The notes beneath the pieces are model-generated. The model did no database searches. It worked only from the letters and a program-made list of their open reading frames with translations, and was not told the origin of the DNA. This document shows positions 6,885 to 13,981 of a stretch of 52,924 nucleotides of DNA, in pieces. Each line of letters begins with the position of its first letter. The stretch's first letter is position 1. Made by a program: the position numbers and the translations under genes. Where the stretch lies: NCBI GenBank assembly GCA_024641705.1, contig JAHECO010000026.1, forward strand, positions 1 to 52,924. The letters are read 5' to 3'. This DNA comes from Candidatus Kryptoniota bacterium. GTDB taxonomy: Bacteria; Bacteroidota; Ignavibacteria; Kryptoniales; JAKASW01.

Positions 6885-8652
6885 GAGGTTGTCCAAAAAG
6901 AATGAGGTGGGGATGAACCGAATAGGTATTAGCGTCGTCAAATGAGGAAAAAGGGAAGACAGGTATCATGGAACAGCCGGAAGAGGAGAGGACATTGTTC
7001 GGGGAAGAAGCGAAGGAGGAGAAGCGGAAGAGAAAGAAAGGGGAGCCGGTGTTTAAGCGATACGAGCAGAACCAGGTAATGCTATTACCACCGAGCCTGG
7101 AGGAACTAATACCAGAGAAGCATCTGGTGAGAGTAGTAAACGAGACGATAGAAGGGCTGAACATGAAGGCGCTGATATCGACATACGAAGGAGGTGGAAC
7201 AAGCGCATATCATCCATTAATGATGCTGAAGGTACTTGTGTACGCGTATGTATCGAAGATATATTCATCGAGGATGATAGCGAAGGCGCTAAGGGAGGAT
7301 GTGAACTTCATGTGGTTGTCGGGGATGAATCGGCCGGACTTCAGAACAATAAATGGATTTCGGAGCGGACGGTTGAAGAAGGTGATAGATGAAGTATTCG
7401 GGACAATGACGTTGTTCTTGATGGAACACGGGTACGTGGATTTAGGGAGATATTTTGTGGATGGGACGAAAGTAAGGGCTGACAACAACAAGCACAAGGT
7501 AGTATGGAAAAAGAACACGAAGAGGTATAAGCAGAAGGTAGAGGAAAAGATAAAGGGATTACTGAAAGAGATAGAGGAAGTAAACCGGGAAGAGAACGAG
7601 CGATACGGTGATAGAGACCTTGAGGAGCTTGGAGAAGGGACGGATTTGACAACCGAGGATGTGAAGGAGCAGATCAAGAAGATAAACGAAATAATCAAGA
7701 AGGCGCCGAAGGACAATAAGAAGAAGGCTAAAGCGGTAAGAGAAATCGAGGCAAAACTGGCTCCAAAGCTTGAGAGATATGAAGAACAGGAGAAGACATT
7801 AGCGGGTCGAAACAGTTATGCGAAGACCGACACAGATGCGACGGTGTTCATGATGAAGGATGGGCAGCTGCTGCCTGCATACAACGTTATCATAGGTACA
7901 CAGAAGCAGTTCATACTCAATTACAATTTTCACCAGAGGAAAGCGTCCGAGAGCGATGCACTGAAGGAACACTTGCGACACGGCAAAAAGATAATGGGCC
8001 GGTATCCGTCAGTGGTTGTAGGAGACAGCGCGTATGGGAGCGAAGAGAACTATGCGTTTCTGGAGGAAGAGAAGATCGGCAGTTATCTCAAGTACAATAC
8101 ATACCATATCGAGAAGACGAGGAAGTACAGAGACAATCCGTACCGGAAGGAGAATTTCCAATACGACCGGGAGACAGACACATACAGATGTCCGCAGGGA
8201 CGGAGCGTGAATTTCAAAGAGACGAGAGAAGTAAAAACGGATAATGGGTACAAGACAGAGGTTAGGATTTATCAATGCGTGGATTGCACGAACTGCCCCG
8301 TCGGTGAGATGTGCAAGCGAGGAGCGGGTAATCGGATGATCCAGATAAATCGAACATTGGACGCATACCGAGCTCAGGCAAAGCTCAACCTTGAATCAGA
8401 AAAAGGTATCGCCTTGCGCAAGCAACGAGGAATCGATGTCGAGCCTGTTTTCGCAGACATAAAGTTGAACCAGAACTACCGAAGGTTCAGGCTAAGAGGT
8501 CAAGAGAAAGTGAAGGTGGAGATGGGACTTCTGAGCATGGCACACAACACAAAGAAGATCGCCTCATCCACCGAGTAAGCTAAACAACTTCCCATGAAAT
8601 CGCCCTATGCATCCTCGTCCGTAATCCTCAAACCTTGTTATTGGACAGCCTC
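6885..8652 (+). mobile_element. IS1182-family insertion sequence, 1768 bp
   Basis: The ends GAGGTTGTCCAA (6885) and TTGGACAGCCTC (8641-8652) are imperfect inverted repeats around an intact DDE transposase. Size fits the family (about 1.7-1.9 kb). No direct target duplication is visible. Instead, the element stands between AAGCT and TTAGGGGTGG and takes the place of the 22-bp hairpin present in the intact repeat copies. Confidence 0.88.
6968..8578 (+). CDS. IS1182-family DDE transposase
   Basis: A 536-residue transposase. It has an N-terminal DUF772-type helical domain (YHPLMMLKVLVYAYVSKIYSSR, near 80-101). The DDE catalytic core is split by a charged coiled-coil insertion: first Asp in YFVDGTKVRADNN (near 165), second Asp in VVVGDSAYGSEENY (near 352), Glu in RGIDVEPVFADIKLNQNYRR (near 495). 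A Zn-ribbon-like C-V-D-C-x2-C-P-x4-M-C lies near 440. It looks complete with no frameshift. AT-rich, lysine/glutamate-heavy codon use differs from the neighbours, consistent with recent arrival. Confidence 0.93.
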   Translation: MEQPEEERTLFGEEAKEEKRKRKKGEPVFKRYEQNQVMLLPPSLEELIPEKHLVRVVNETIEGLNMKALISTYEGGGTSAYHPLMMLKVLVYAYVSKIYSSRMIAKALREDVNFMWLSGMNRPDFRTINGFRSGRLKKVIDEVFGTMTLFLMEHGYVDLGRYFVDGTKVRADNNKHKVVWKKNTKRYKQKVEEKIKGLLKEIEEVNREENERYGDRDLEELGEGTDLTTEDVKEQIKKINEIIKKAPKDNKKKAKAVREIEAKLAPKLERYEEQEKTLAGRNSYAKTDTDATVFMMKDGQLLPAYNVIIGTQKQFILNYNFHQRKASESDALKEHLRHGKKIMGRYPSVVVGDSAYGSEENYAFLEEEKIGSYLKYNTYHIEKTRKYRDNPYRKENFQYDRETDTYRCPQGRSVNFKETREVKTDNGYKTEVRIYQCVDCTNCPVGEMCKRGAGNRMIQINRTLDAYRAQAKLNLESEKGIALRKQRGIDVEPVFADIKLNQNYRRFRLRGQEKVKVEMGLLSMAHNTKKIASSTE

Positions 8653-8662
8653 TTAGGGGTGG

Positions 8663-9034
8663 TTGGCTAACTTGAAGAGTATATTTAACAAGATTGAGTT
8701 AAAGAGCAGGAGGTCATATCTCCGCAAAAACATGACCAAGGCGGAGATTGTACTTTGGTCCCGCCTCAAGAATAGCCAACTGGGTGGTTTGAAATTCAGA
8801 AGGCAGGCCAGCATAGCGAATTACATCGTAGATTTCTATTGTCCGTCGAGGAAGCTGGCGGTTGAGCTCGATGGTGATGTTCACGGTCATCCGTCGCGTG
8901 TGGACTCAGATCTAAAACGGCAAGCGGATATTGAGAGCCTTGGCGTCGCCGTCGTTCGCTTCACAAATTCCGAAGTGATGCAAAATACCGAGAGCGTGTT
9001 GCAAAAGATTCTGGATGAGGCAGGTGTTGAATAG
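8663..9034 (+). CDS. DUF559 domain protein (Vsr/endonuclease-like)
   Basis: A 123-residue protein of the DUF559 family, related to very-short-patch-repair endonucleases: NMTKAEIVLWSRLKN, then LGGLKFRRQ, then YIVDFYCPSRKLAVELDGDVH with the predicted catalytic D...E-x-D (PD-(D/E)xK-like), and GVAVVRFTNSEV. It starts at TTG 8663 (or TTG 8672). Both lie in the repeat arm TTAGGGGTGGTTG, whose AGGGGTGG would act as ribosome site. The gene is followed directly by ACCACCTCT, the inverse of that arm, so it sits inside an inverted repeat. Its real substrate is not known. Confidence 0.85.
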   Translation: MANLKSIFNKIELKSRRSYLRKNMTKAEIVLWSRLKNSQLGGLKFRRQASIANYIVDFYCPSRKLAVELDGDVHGHPSRVDSDLKRQADIESLGVAVVRFTNSEVMQNTESVLQKILDEAGVE

Positions 9035-9038
9035 AAAG

Positions 9039-9206
9039 AACCACCTCTCCGCCTACGCTTAGCTTCGGCGGACAAGTTTATCCTCTCCTTAGTGAGGAGG
9101 GGGACCCGAGGGTTGAATATTCAGGTGAGCGCGCGATGAGGATATCTAGCGGGAATGATTCTCCTAAGCTCCCCTCCTTATCAAAGGAGGGGTTAGGGGT
9201 GGTTGA
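9039..9206 (+). repeat. Right flank of the DUF559 gene and intact hairpin of unit 4
   Basis: It reads ACCACCTCT, a CCGCC/GGCGG hairpin, a hairpin at 9082-9102 (CTCCTTAGTGAGGAG), GACCCGAGGGTTGAATAT as in unit 2, the tail ending CTAAGCT, and an intact CCCCTCCTT/AAGGAGGGG hairpin (9171-9192) followed by TTAGGGGTGGTTG. This last copy shows what the site looks like without an insertion. Confidence 0.75.
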
Positions 9207-9259
9207 AAACACGCCGCGTCAATGAGTTGAGCGTCACTTCAAAGTTTGGGTCCTAGACA

Positions 9260-9994
9260 TTGAATAAATCGCTTCTCATCCTGGGTGCTTCCAGCGACAT
9301 CGCCCGCGCGATCGCGCGCAAGTTCGCCTCCGAAGGCTGGGACCTCCTCCTCGCCGGCCGCGATACCGAATCGCTCTCGAAAGACGCCGCCGATCTGAAA
9401 CTTAGATACAAAGTGAATGTCGAGGCCTTGAGATTTGATGCCGTCGATTTCGACTCACATCAAAAGTTTTGGGATGGCATTGACCCGAAGCCTTTGGCTA
9501 TCGCCTGCGTCTTCGGTTACCTCGGCGATCAAAAAATCAGTGAAAGAGATTGGACAGAGGCAAAGAGGGCGATTGACACAAATTTTACCGGTGCCGTCTC
9601 TATACTGAACATCGCGGCAAACTATTATGAGTCTCAGAAGAGCGGTGCCATCATTGGTATCAGCTCCGTCGCGGGCGACCGCGGACGCATGAGCAATTAT
9701 ATCTACGGTTCCGCGAAGGCCGGGTTCACCGCGTATCTCTCCGGATTGAGAAGTCGTCTCTCGAAGTCCCGGGTGCATGTCCTGACCGTCAAGCCGGGTT
9801 TTGTCGCGACGAAGATGACGGAGAACTTGAAGCTGCCCGGCCTGCTCACCGCGCAACCTGACAAGGTCGCGGACGATATCTTCCGTGCTTACAGAACCGG
9901 CAGGCCTGTGGTCTACACAAGGTGGTTCTGGAGATGGATTATGTTGCTGATAATTCACATTCCGGAGAGAATGTTTCTGAAACTGAAGCTGTGA
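9260..9994 (+). CDS. dprE2: DprE2-like short-chain reductase
   Basis: Predicted NAD(P)H-dependent reductase completing the 2-epimerisation begun by DprE1 (keto intermediate to arabinose configuration, by family). The 244-residue SDR has GASSDIARAIA near 8-18, the Ser of GISSVAGDRG near 133 and the Y-x3-K pair (Y149-K153 in YGSAKAG). The C-terminal tail FWRWIMLLIIHIPERMF is hydrophobic/amphipathic and typical of the DprE2 group. The start codon is TTG at 9260. The last 28 codons recur three times downstream, each in frame and diverged (10068, 12460, 14567). It is separated from dprE1 by the IS/MITE/DUF559 array. Confidence 0.85.
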   Translation: MNKSLLILGASSDIARAIARKFASEGWDLLLAGRDTESLSKDAADLKLRYKVNVEALRFDAVDFDSHQKFWDGIDPKPLAIACVFGYLGDQKISERDWTEAKRAIDTNFTGAVSILNIAANYYESQKSGAIIGISSVAGDRGRMSNYIYGSAKAGFTAYLSGLRSRLSKSRVHVLTVKPGFVATKMTENLKLPGLLTAQPDKVADDIFRAYRTGRPVVYTRWFWRWIMLLIIHIPERMFLKLKL

Positions 9995-10016
9995 CTATGC
10001 ACCTGTGAACTATGAG

Positions 10017-10067
10017 CAATGGACTAAGGACCACGGACTCCGAACCAAGAACTACGAACCAGAGAAC
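10017..10067 (+). repeat. Heptanucleotide repeat tract
   Basis: ACTAAGG, ACCACGG, ACTCCGA, ACCAAGA, ACTACGA and ACCAGAG in register, running straight into the second dprE2 tail. Confidence 0.88.
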
Positions 10068-10151
10068 GTTTACACGAGATGGTTCTGGAAGTGGATTATG
10101 CTTGTGATAATTCATTTGCCTGAACGGATATTCCAGAAACTGAGACTCTGA
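10068..10151 (+). pseudogene. dprE2 C-terminal fragment, copy 2
   Basis: It encodes VYTRWFWKWIMLVIIHLPER followed by IFQKLRL and a stop, aligning without gaps to the last 27 residues of the gene ending at 9994. Similarity runs on past the stop (TGACTATGC.CCTG.GAACTATGAGC). There are many synonymous differences, so this is not a fresh duplication. It has no start codon or upstream coding part; heptads abut it. Confidence 0.88.
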
Positions 10152-10184
10152 CTATGCGCCTGCGAACTATGAGCCATCCAATAA

Positions 10185-10248
10185 GGACTATGGACCTCCA
10201 ACCAAGGACCAAGAACCACGCACCATGAACCAAGGACTAAGGAACCCG
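10185..10248 (+). repeat. Heptanucleotide repeat tract before the orphan hicB
   Basis: ACCTCCA, ACCAAGG, ACCAAGA, ACCACGC, ACCATGA, ACCAAGG and ACTAAGG run up to CCCG and the hicB ATG. In the sister copy at 14223 the same CCCG-ATG is preceded by the end of a hicA gene. Confidence 0.88.
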
Positions 10249-10458
10249 ATGCATAAATATGAGTTGCTAATTTACTGGAGCCAGGAAGATTCGGCGTTTG
10301 TTGTTGAGGTACCTGAACTCCCGGGGTGCATGTCAGATGGTGCCACCTATGCCGAAGCCTTGAAAAACGCGCAGGTTGCCATAGATGAATGGATTGAGAC
10401 GGCTAAGGGCCTGGGAAGAGAAATCCCTCGAGCTAAAGGGAAACTAGCATACGCGTAG
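10249..10458 (+). CDS. HicB-family antitoxin (orphan copy)
   Basis: A 69-residue partial-RNase-H-fold HicB: MHKYELLIYWSQEDSAFVVE, PELPGCMSDG, then an amphipathic helix. HicB normally binds and silences the HicA mRNA-interferase. I chose ATG at 10249 because the upstream in-frame ATG (10225) lies in repeat DNA and the copy at 14223 starts at the same place. The two proteins differ at only 5 of 69 positions. No hicA stands upstream here. There is no DNA-binding C-terminus, so it is the short type. Confidence 0.85.
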   Translation: MHKYELLIYWSQEDSAFVVEVPELPGCMSDGATYAEALKNAQVAIDEWIETAKGLGREIPRAKGKLAYA

Positions 10459-10506
10459 GTTTCGGCAGGGTCTGAGCCATGAGTTGCTGGCTCCCAGCTA
10501 TTTCAA

Positions 10507-10561
10507 GGTCGAGCGCTTTAGCCTGCGGTCCGTCCATCTGAAGAACGGACGGGCCGGATCT
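10507..10561 (+). repeat. Palindromic repeat, GGTCCGTCC family, copy 1
   Basis: GGTCGAGCGCTTTAGCCTGC is followed by a hairpin GGTCCGTCC...GGACGGGCC and GGATCT. Copies lie at 11039-11093 and 12321-12376. The loops differ, but both arms are kept. Confidence 0.8.
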
Positions 10562-10737
10562 GCGACTCCGAACCCTGGATTCCAAACATTGAGACTTTTT
10601 CAGTTTTGCGCCATTCGGCATAACAAATTTTCCCGCTGCGGAAATGTATCGCAAAAGTGAAGTTCACGCGATATTTTGAAGAAATGCGACGCCGCCCTGA
10701 CCGTGCGGTCATTCAGTTAGAGTGAATAGAACACATT

Positions 10738-10935
10738 ATGAAGATAAAATACTTTCAGGACACTGATACACTATACATCGAGTTTCGTGAAACAGAGACC
10801 GCGGAGACCAGAGATTTGGATGAAGACACGTTGCTTGACATTGACAAAGAGGGAAATATCCGTTCAATCACCGTCGAACACGCCAGGGAGCGGACGAACA
10901 TTCCTCAGTTTTCATTTGAGCAGATAGCTGCCTGA
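10738..10935 (+). CDS. DUF2283 protein
   Basis: A 65-residue protein matching the DUF2283 family: MKIKYFQDTDTLYIEFRE at the N-terminus and DLDEDTLLDIDKEGNIRSIT in the middle. Such small beta-rich proteins of unknown function are often found beside toxin-antitoxin genes. It stands alone here between palindromic repeats. ATG at 10738 has no strong ribosome site. Confidence 0.85.
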   Translation: MKIKYFQDTDTLYIEFRETETAETRDLDEDTLLDIDKEGNIRSITVEHARERTNIPQFSFEQIAA

Positions 10936-11038
10936 CCGCAAACCCCAGGCCCTGGACCTTTTTAACTATACGCTGAGCTTACCCCGCTCGATGAGTTGAG
11001 CGATTGATCGCGAGATCCGGCCACGCAAAAATGGGACG

Positions 11039-11093
11039 GGTCGAGTGCTTTAGCCTGCGGTCCGTCCATGTAGAAATCCGACGGGCCGGATCT
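11039..11093 (+). repeat. Palindromic repeat, GGTCCGTCC family, copy 2
   Basis: This 55-bp copy of the 10507 element has the same GCGGTCCGTCC and GACGGGCCGGATCT arms. The rest of the gene-free stretch 10936-11263 holds a related ACCCCGCTCGATGAGTTGAG segment (near 10980) and short TGAGTCT/GAACTAAG-like remnants of heptads, with no gene. Confidence 0.8.
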
Positions 11094-11263
11094 TCGAGTT
11101 CGAACTAAGAGTCTCGGGCCCGGAACCGAATTGCCGTGTACAACTGAGTGATCACCGCTGGCATGTGCGAGCCATCGGCTTCTAGTCTTTTGACTTTCGA
11201 TACTACATACTTTTGTCCACGAGCAGGGTCGAGACATCAGAAAGCCTCGGGAAGGAGAAGAAA

Positions 11264-11329
11264 ATGACGTACAAAGTAGTGATAACATATGATGCTGAGT
11301 ATGAAGGATATGTGGTGGATCATCTATGA
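11264..11329 (+). pseudogene. hicB remnant (N-terminal 21 codons)
   Basis: It has a good ribosome site (GAAGGAGAAG) and ATG, then MTYKVVITYDAEYEGYVVDHL and a stop. This is the first strand-turn-strand of a HicB fold, cut just before the expected PELPGC motif. The sequence after the break (CTATGACCTATGAGC) resembles the repeat words around other junctions, so it looks truncated by repeat-associated rearrangement. Confidence 0.65.
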
Positions 11330-11417
11330 CCTATGAGCTGAATTGCCACGAGCCAAATGATCCCTGAACTGTTTTCCTATGAGCCATTAACTATTTCAAC
11401 TCCGAACCCCTAAAGCG

Positions 11418-11846
11418 ATGCCTGATACGCAAAAGCTGGATATTATTGAAACGCAGATCGCGATAGCCCGGACTTTGGAGTCCGAGCAGTCTGTCGCTGT
11501 CGGTTACGTCTTCGGTTCCTTCGGCACCGCGGGATTCAATTCGGAAAGTGATATCGATATCGGAATTCTTTTAGATGGTGAGGCTGAATACTTGTCTTTT
11601 GAAGCGCAGCTCGAGTTAAAGCAGAAGCTTGAAGAAGCGGTGGGACGGGAAGTGGATCTTGTGCTTCTCGGGGCAGCCTCGCCGATACTAGGCATGCAGG
11701 TTCTCCGGCACGGAAGAAAGGTATTTGAAAGGGATGCTCGGCCAGCCGAGGAATTCTTCGTCAGGACCATAGAACGGTACGCGGACCTGAAGAAAGTCAG
11801 GCGTGAGGCAGAAGCGCGCGTACTCGAAGGAAAGATCTATGGTTGA
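11418..11846 (+). CDS. mntA: MntA-like nucleotidyltransferase antitoxin
   Basis: A 142-residue MNT-domain protein with the full GSX10DXD motif (GSFGTAGFNSESDID, about residues 33-47) and a third acidic site in REVDLVLL. MntA antitoxins adenylylate a tyrosine of their HepT partner and so block its RNase activity (known for the family). The downstream hepT gene overlaps by 8 bp, the usual tight coupling. The gene is flanked by repeat-rich DNA and has no strong ribosome site. Confidence 0.9.
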   Translation: MPDTQKLDIIETQIAIARTLESEQSVAVGYVFGSFGTAGFNSESDIDIGILLDGEAEYLSFEAQLELKQKLEEAVGREVDLVLLGAASPILGMQVLRHGRKVFERDARPAEEFFVRTIERYADLKKVRREAEARVLEGKIYG

Positions 11847-12261
11847 CGCCGATGTAATCATGGCGAAGGTCGGCGTAGTGAAGCGCTGTTTAGTGAGGAT
11901 AAAGGAAGCCACCGGTCTCAGGCCTGAAGGCCTGGAGGATATGAATAGTCAAGATGTATTCGTTCTTAATCTTCAGCGTGCAATCCAGGCTGCCATAGAT
12001 CTTGCTGCGCATGTGGTCGCTTCGGAGGGATACGGAATTCCCCAGGATTTGAAAGATAGTTTCAGCCTGTTGAGGAACGCCGGTGTGATATCCGCGGATA
12101 TCTCGTCAAGAATGCAGAAAATGGTCGGCTTTAGGAACATTGCCGTTCATGAGTATCAAAGCCTGAACCTGGACATCTTGAAGAACATACTTGCGAGCCG
12201 TCTGGGTGATATCGAGGAATTCTATTCAGCAGTCATCAGGCATTTCAACCTTGCCGGTTAG
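11839..12261 (+). CDS. hepT: HepT-like HEPN toxin (DUF86)
   Basis: A 140-residue all-helical HEPN ribonuclease toxin. It keeps the complete RX4HXY motif, RNIAVHEY (R99, H104, Y106): R and H are the predicted RNase residues and Y is the residue modified by MntA. I chose ATG at 11839 over the upstream in-frame start at 11803 because it is the normal DUF86 start. Both partners look intact, unlike most other toxin-antitoxin pieces nearby. Confidence 0.9.
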   Translation: MVDADVIMAKVGVVKRCLVRIKEATGLRPEGLEDMNSQDVFVLNLQRAIQAAIDLAAHVVASEGYGIPQDLKDSFSLLRNAGVISADISSRMQKMVGFRNIAVHEYQSLNLDILKNILASRLGDIEEFYSAVIRHFNLAG

Positions 12262-12320
12262 CAGCGTGTTCACCCTCGATCCACGAGTCCGGAACGATGC
12301 GCCACGAAGCCGCGCCTATC

Positions 12321-12376
12321 GAGCCGAGCGCTTCATCGCGAGGTCCGTCCGTGTGAAGATCGGACGGGTCGGATCT
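12321..12376 (+). repeat. Palindromic repeat, GGTCCGTCC family, copy 3
   Basis: GAGCCGAGCGCTTCATCGCG followed by the GGTCCGTCC...GGACGGGTC hairpin and GGATCT, the same layout as copies 1 and 2. Confidence 0.78.
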
Positions 12377-12427
12377 TCGACTGGCAGCGAAGGTCTCTGC
12401 CCAGTGCACTTTGCCTGCTCATGAATG

Positions 12428-12459
12428 ACTCGGAACCACGGACTACGAACGAAGGACCG
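12428..12459 (+). repeat. Heptanucleotide repeat tract
   Basis: ACTCGGA, ACCACGG, ACTACGA and ACGAAGG in register, joined directly to the third dprE2 tail. Confidence 0.85.
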
Positions 12460-12543
12460 TTTTATTAAGAGTGGCTCTGGAGGTGGATAATGTTGGCAAT
12501 TATCCATGTCCCTGAGAGAATTTTCCAGAAATTCCGACTGTGA
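12460..12543 (+). pseudogene. dprE2 C-terminal fragment, copy 3
   Basis: It encodes WLWRWIMLAIIHVPERIFQK followed by FRL and a stop (12472-12543). The first four codons are decayed, but the homology starts at the same point as in the other copies, right after heptads. It is gap-free against the tail of the gene ending at 9994. Confidence 0.87.
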
Positions 12544-12570
12544 CTCAGCGCCCTTTTGTGATAGAGCTTG

Positions 12571-12603
12571 GACAAAGGACTAAGAACTACGAACGAAGGA
12601 CCG
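12571..12603 (+). repeat. Heptanucleotide repeat tract
   Basis: ACAAAGG, ACTAAGA, ACTACGA and ACGAAGG, nearly the same string as 12428-12459, upstream of a hicB gene. Confidence 0.85.
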
Positions 12604-12613
12604 ATTTTATACA

Positions 12614-12874
12614 ATGATGCGAAGAAGGTTTGCTTCGAAGAGAGACTACCACATCAACATATTTTACAGTGAGGAAGACGGTGGCTATGTAGCGGACATT
12701 CCGGATTTGGCTTACTGCTCAGCTTTTGGTGGGACCCCGGATGAAGCCTTAGAGGAGGTCCTTCGCGCAAAAGAGGTTTGGTTGGCCTCCGCCCGAAAGA
12801 ACAAGAAGCCTATACCGGAGCCTAAATATAGACCGCTGTTTTACCAATTGAAGCATTCGGTTGGAAGGCGATGA
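12614..12874 (+). CDS. HicB-family protein (divergent)
   Basis: An 86-residue HicB-like protein: YHINIFYSEEDGGYVADIPD, then a helix EALEEVLRAKEVWLASARK and PIPEPKYRPLFY. It is closest in form to the longer stand-alone HicB group. The usual PELPGC is changed to DLAYCSAFGG. It stands as an orphan, with heptads upstream and no hicA partner. ATG at 12614 follows repeat DNA. Confidence 0.8.
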   Translation: MMRRRFASKRDYHINIFYSEEDGGYVADIPDLAYCSAFGGTPDEALEEVLRAKEVWLASARKNKKPIPEPKYRPLFYQLKHSVGRR

Positions 12875-12933
12875 CGTGTTGCTCCTGAAGGTCGATCTCA
12901 GAACCACGAGCCACGAACCCTCTGCACCATGTG

Positions 12934-13001
12934 CCCCGCGAACAACGGGGCTCTCTGCTCGGAGTTTACCCCGCTGATAGCGAGGCGCTTTGCCTGTTCA
13001 C
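12934..13001 (+). repeat. 68-bp double-hairpin repeat, copy a
   Basis: CCCCG...CGGGG and CCCCGC...GCGAGG hairpins in tandem. It matches 13995-14062 at 67 of 68 positions. Within the gene-free stretch 12875-13192 it is bordered by heptads on both sides (ACCACGA near 12903; 13004-13052). The remaining purine-rich bases to 13192 show nothing recognisable. Confidence 0.85.
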
Positions 13002-13003
13002 CG

Positions 13004-13052
13004 CGAACTCCGAACCAAGGACCAAGAACCCTGAACCAAGGACCACGAACTT
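13004..13052 (+). repeat. Heptanucleotide repeat tract
   Basis: ACTCCGA, ACCAAGG, ACCAAGA, ACCCTGA, ACCAAGG and ACCACGA in register, abutting the 68-bp repeat. Confidence 0.88.
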
Positions 13053-13192
13053 GAAAGAGGACAAATGAGAAAGGGAGACTGGGGGATCGGGAGAAGTCGG
13101 AAGAGCGGCACTGAGGAGTTGAGAGGATGGGAAGATAAGAAGCAGTATGTTGATTAGGGATTTCCGTAAGTTGTTGGGTACGGGCCGCGAAA

Positions 13193-13444
13193 ATGGGTAA
13201 ATACGATAAGCTGCACTCGAAGATACTCGAAGGAACTTCCGATGCTAATATACGGTTCGATGAATTGTGTCAGTTACTGGTTAGATTAGGCTTTCAAGAA
13301 CGAATTCGGGGCAGTCATCACATTTTTAGAAACCAGGATGTGGAAGAGAAGATAAATCTGCAGCGAGATGGAGACAAGGCGAAAGTCTACCAAGTACGCC
13401 AGGTTCGTCATATGATTCTGAAGTATGGACTGAGGTTATCATGA
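13193..13444 (+). CDS. hicA: HicA-family mRNA interferase toxin
   Basis: An 83-residue dsRBD-fold toxin that cleaves mRNA. The N-terminal helix includes FDELCQLLVRLGF. The catalytic region is GSHHIFRN with the key His, followed by KINLQRDGDKAKVYQVRQVR. It looks complete. The hicB partner overlaps its stop (ATGA). This is the only intact HicA/HicB pair in the window. Confidence 0.9.
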   Translation: MGKYDKLHSKILEGTSDANIRFDELCQLLVRLGFQERIRGSHHIFRNQDVEEKINLQRDGDKAKVYQVRQVRHMILKYGLRLS

Positions 13445-13668
13445 AAAGAGCTGGGATCATGAAATACGAGATAATTTTGTATTGGAGCGGCGAAGACAAT
13501 GTGTTTGTTGCTGAAATTCCTGAGTTGCCGGGTTGCATGGCACACGGGGATACTGAAGAAAAAGCCCTGAAGAGTGTCAAGGAAGCGGCCCGCCTGTGGA
13601 TTGATGTTGCAAAGGAATTCGGAGATCCCGTGCCGCAACCCAAGGGAAAGCGACTGATGTTGGCTTAG
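13441..13668 (+). CDS. hicB: HicB-family antitoxin (paired with hicA)
   Basis: A 75-residue HicB: MKYEIILYWSGEDNVFVAE, IPELPGCMAHGD, a helix, and a VPQPKGKRLML end. ATG at 13441 overlaps the hicA stop; ATG at 13459 is an alternative. It neutralises HicA by direct binding (family knowledge). It is homologous to the copies at 10249 and 14223 but clearly diverged from them. Confidence 0.9.
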   Translation: MKRAGIMKYEIILYWSGEDNVFVAEIPELPGCMAHGDTEEKALKSVKEAARLWIDVAKEFGDPVPQPKGKRLMLA

Positions 13669-13700
13669 ACTGTCAGCAAATTCGTCTGGGCGTTTGTACA

Positions 13701-13889
13701 TTGCCCCGCTCAACTGCTAGGACACTTGCGGGGATGGGATGTAAAGTTCTGGACATAAGAGGCCATTGGTTGGGAGGTGCGAAATATGAGGACGATTCCA
13801 GGTTTGGTCAAATTCAGAAGGCGATTTTCATCACAAGCGACACGGGCTTCGGAAGCATACTGAAATTTCCTTTGGGAACTCACTATGGG
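13701..13889 (+). pseudogene. DUF5615 (PIN-like) gene fragment
   Basis: The translated segment LPRSTARTLAGMGCKVLDIR, then DDSRFGQIQKAIFITSDTGF and LKFPLGTHYG, matches the body of DUF5615 PIN-like proteins (DENLP...ARxLxxxGHdV..., ITxDxDFG, PPGSHxG). The N-terminal MxFLxDEN part is lost or frameshifted (a faint trace at 13678-13700). The 3' end runs straight into heptad repeats at 13897, so it is broken on both sides. Confidence 0.6.
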
Positions 13890-13896
13890 TTGCCCC

Positions 13897-13927
13897 GGAC
13901 TACGGACTACGAACTCCGAACCAGATT
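13897..13927 (+). repeat. Heptanucleotide repeat tract
   Basis: ACTACGG, ACTACGA, ACTCCGA and ACCAGAT, fused to the end of the broken DUF5615 frame. Confidence 0.83.
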
Positions 13928-13981
13928 GCTATGAACTATTCCTACCGCGAACACCGAACCTCAAACGCCCAGTTCACTCCA

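Noticed and set aside
6885-8652. Target-site duplication for the IS1182-family element
   Set aside because: Bases next to the two ends (AAGCT and TTAGG) do not repeat; comparison with intact units shows replacement of a hairpin instead.
10225-10248. Upstream in-frame ATG that would lengthen hicB by 8 residues
   Set aside because: It lies inside heptad-repeat DNA and is absent from the near-identical copy at 14223.
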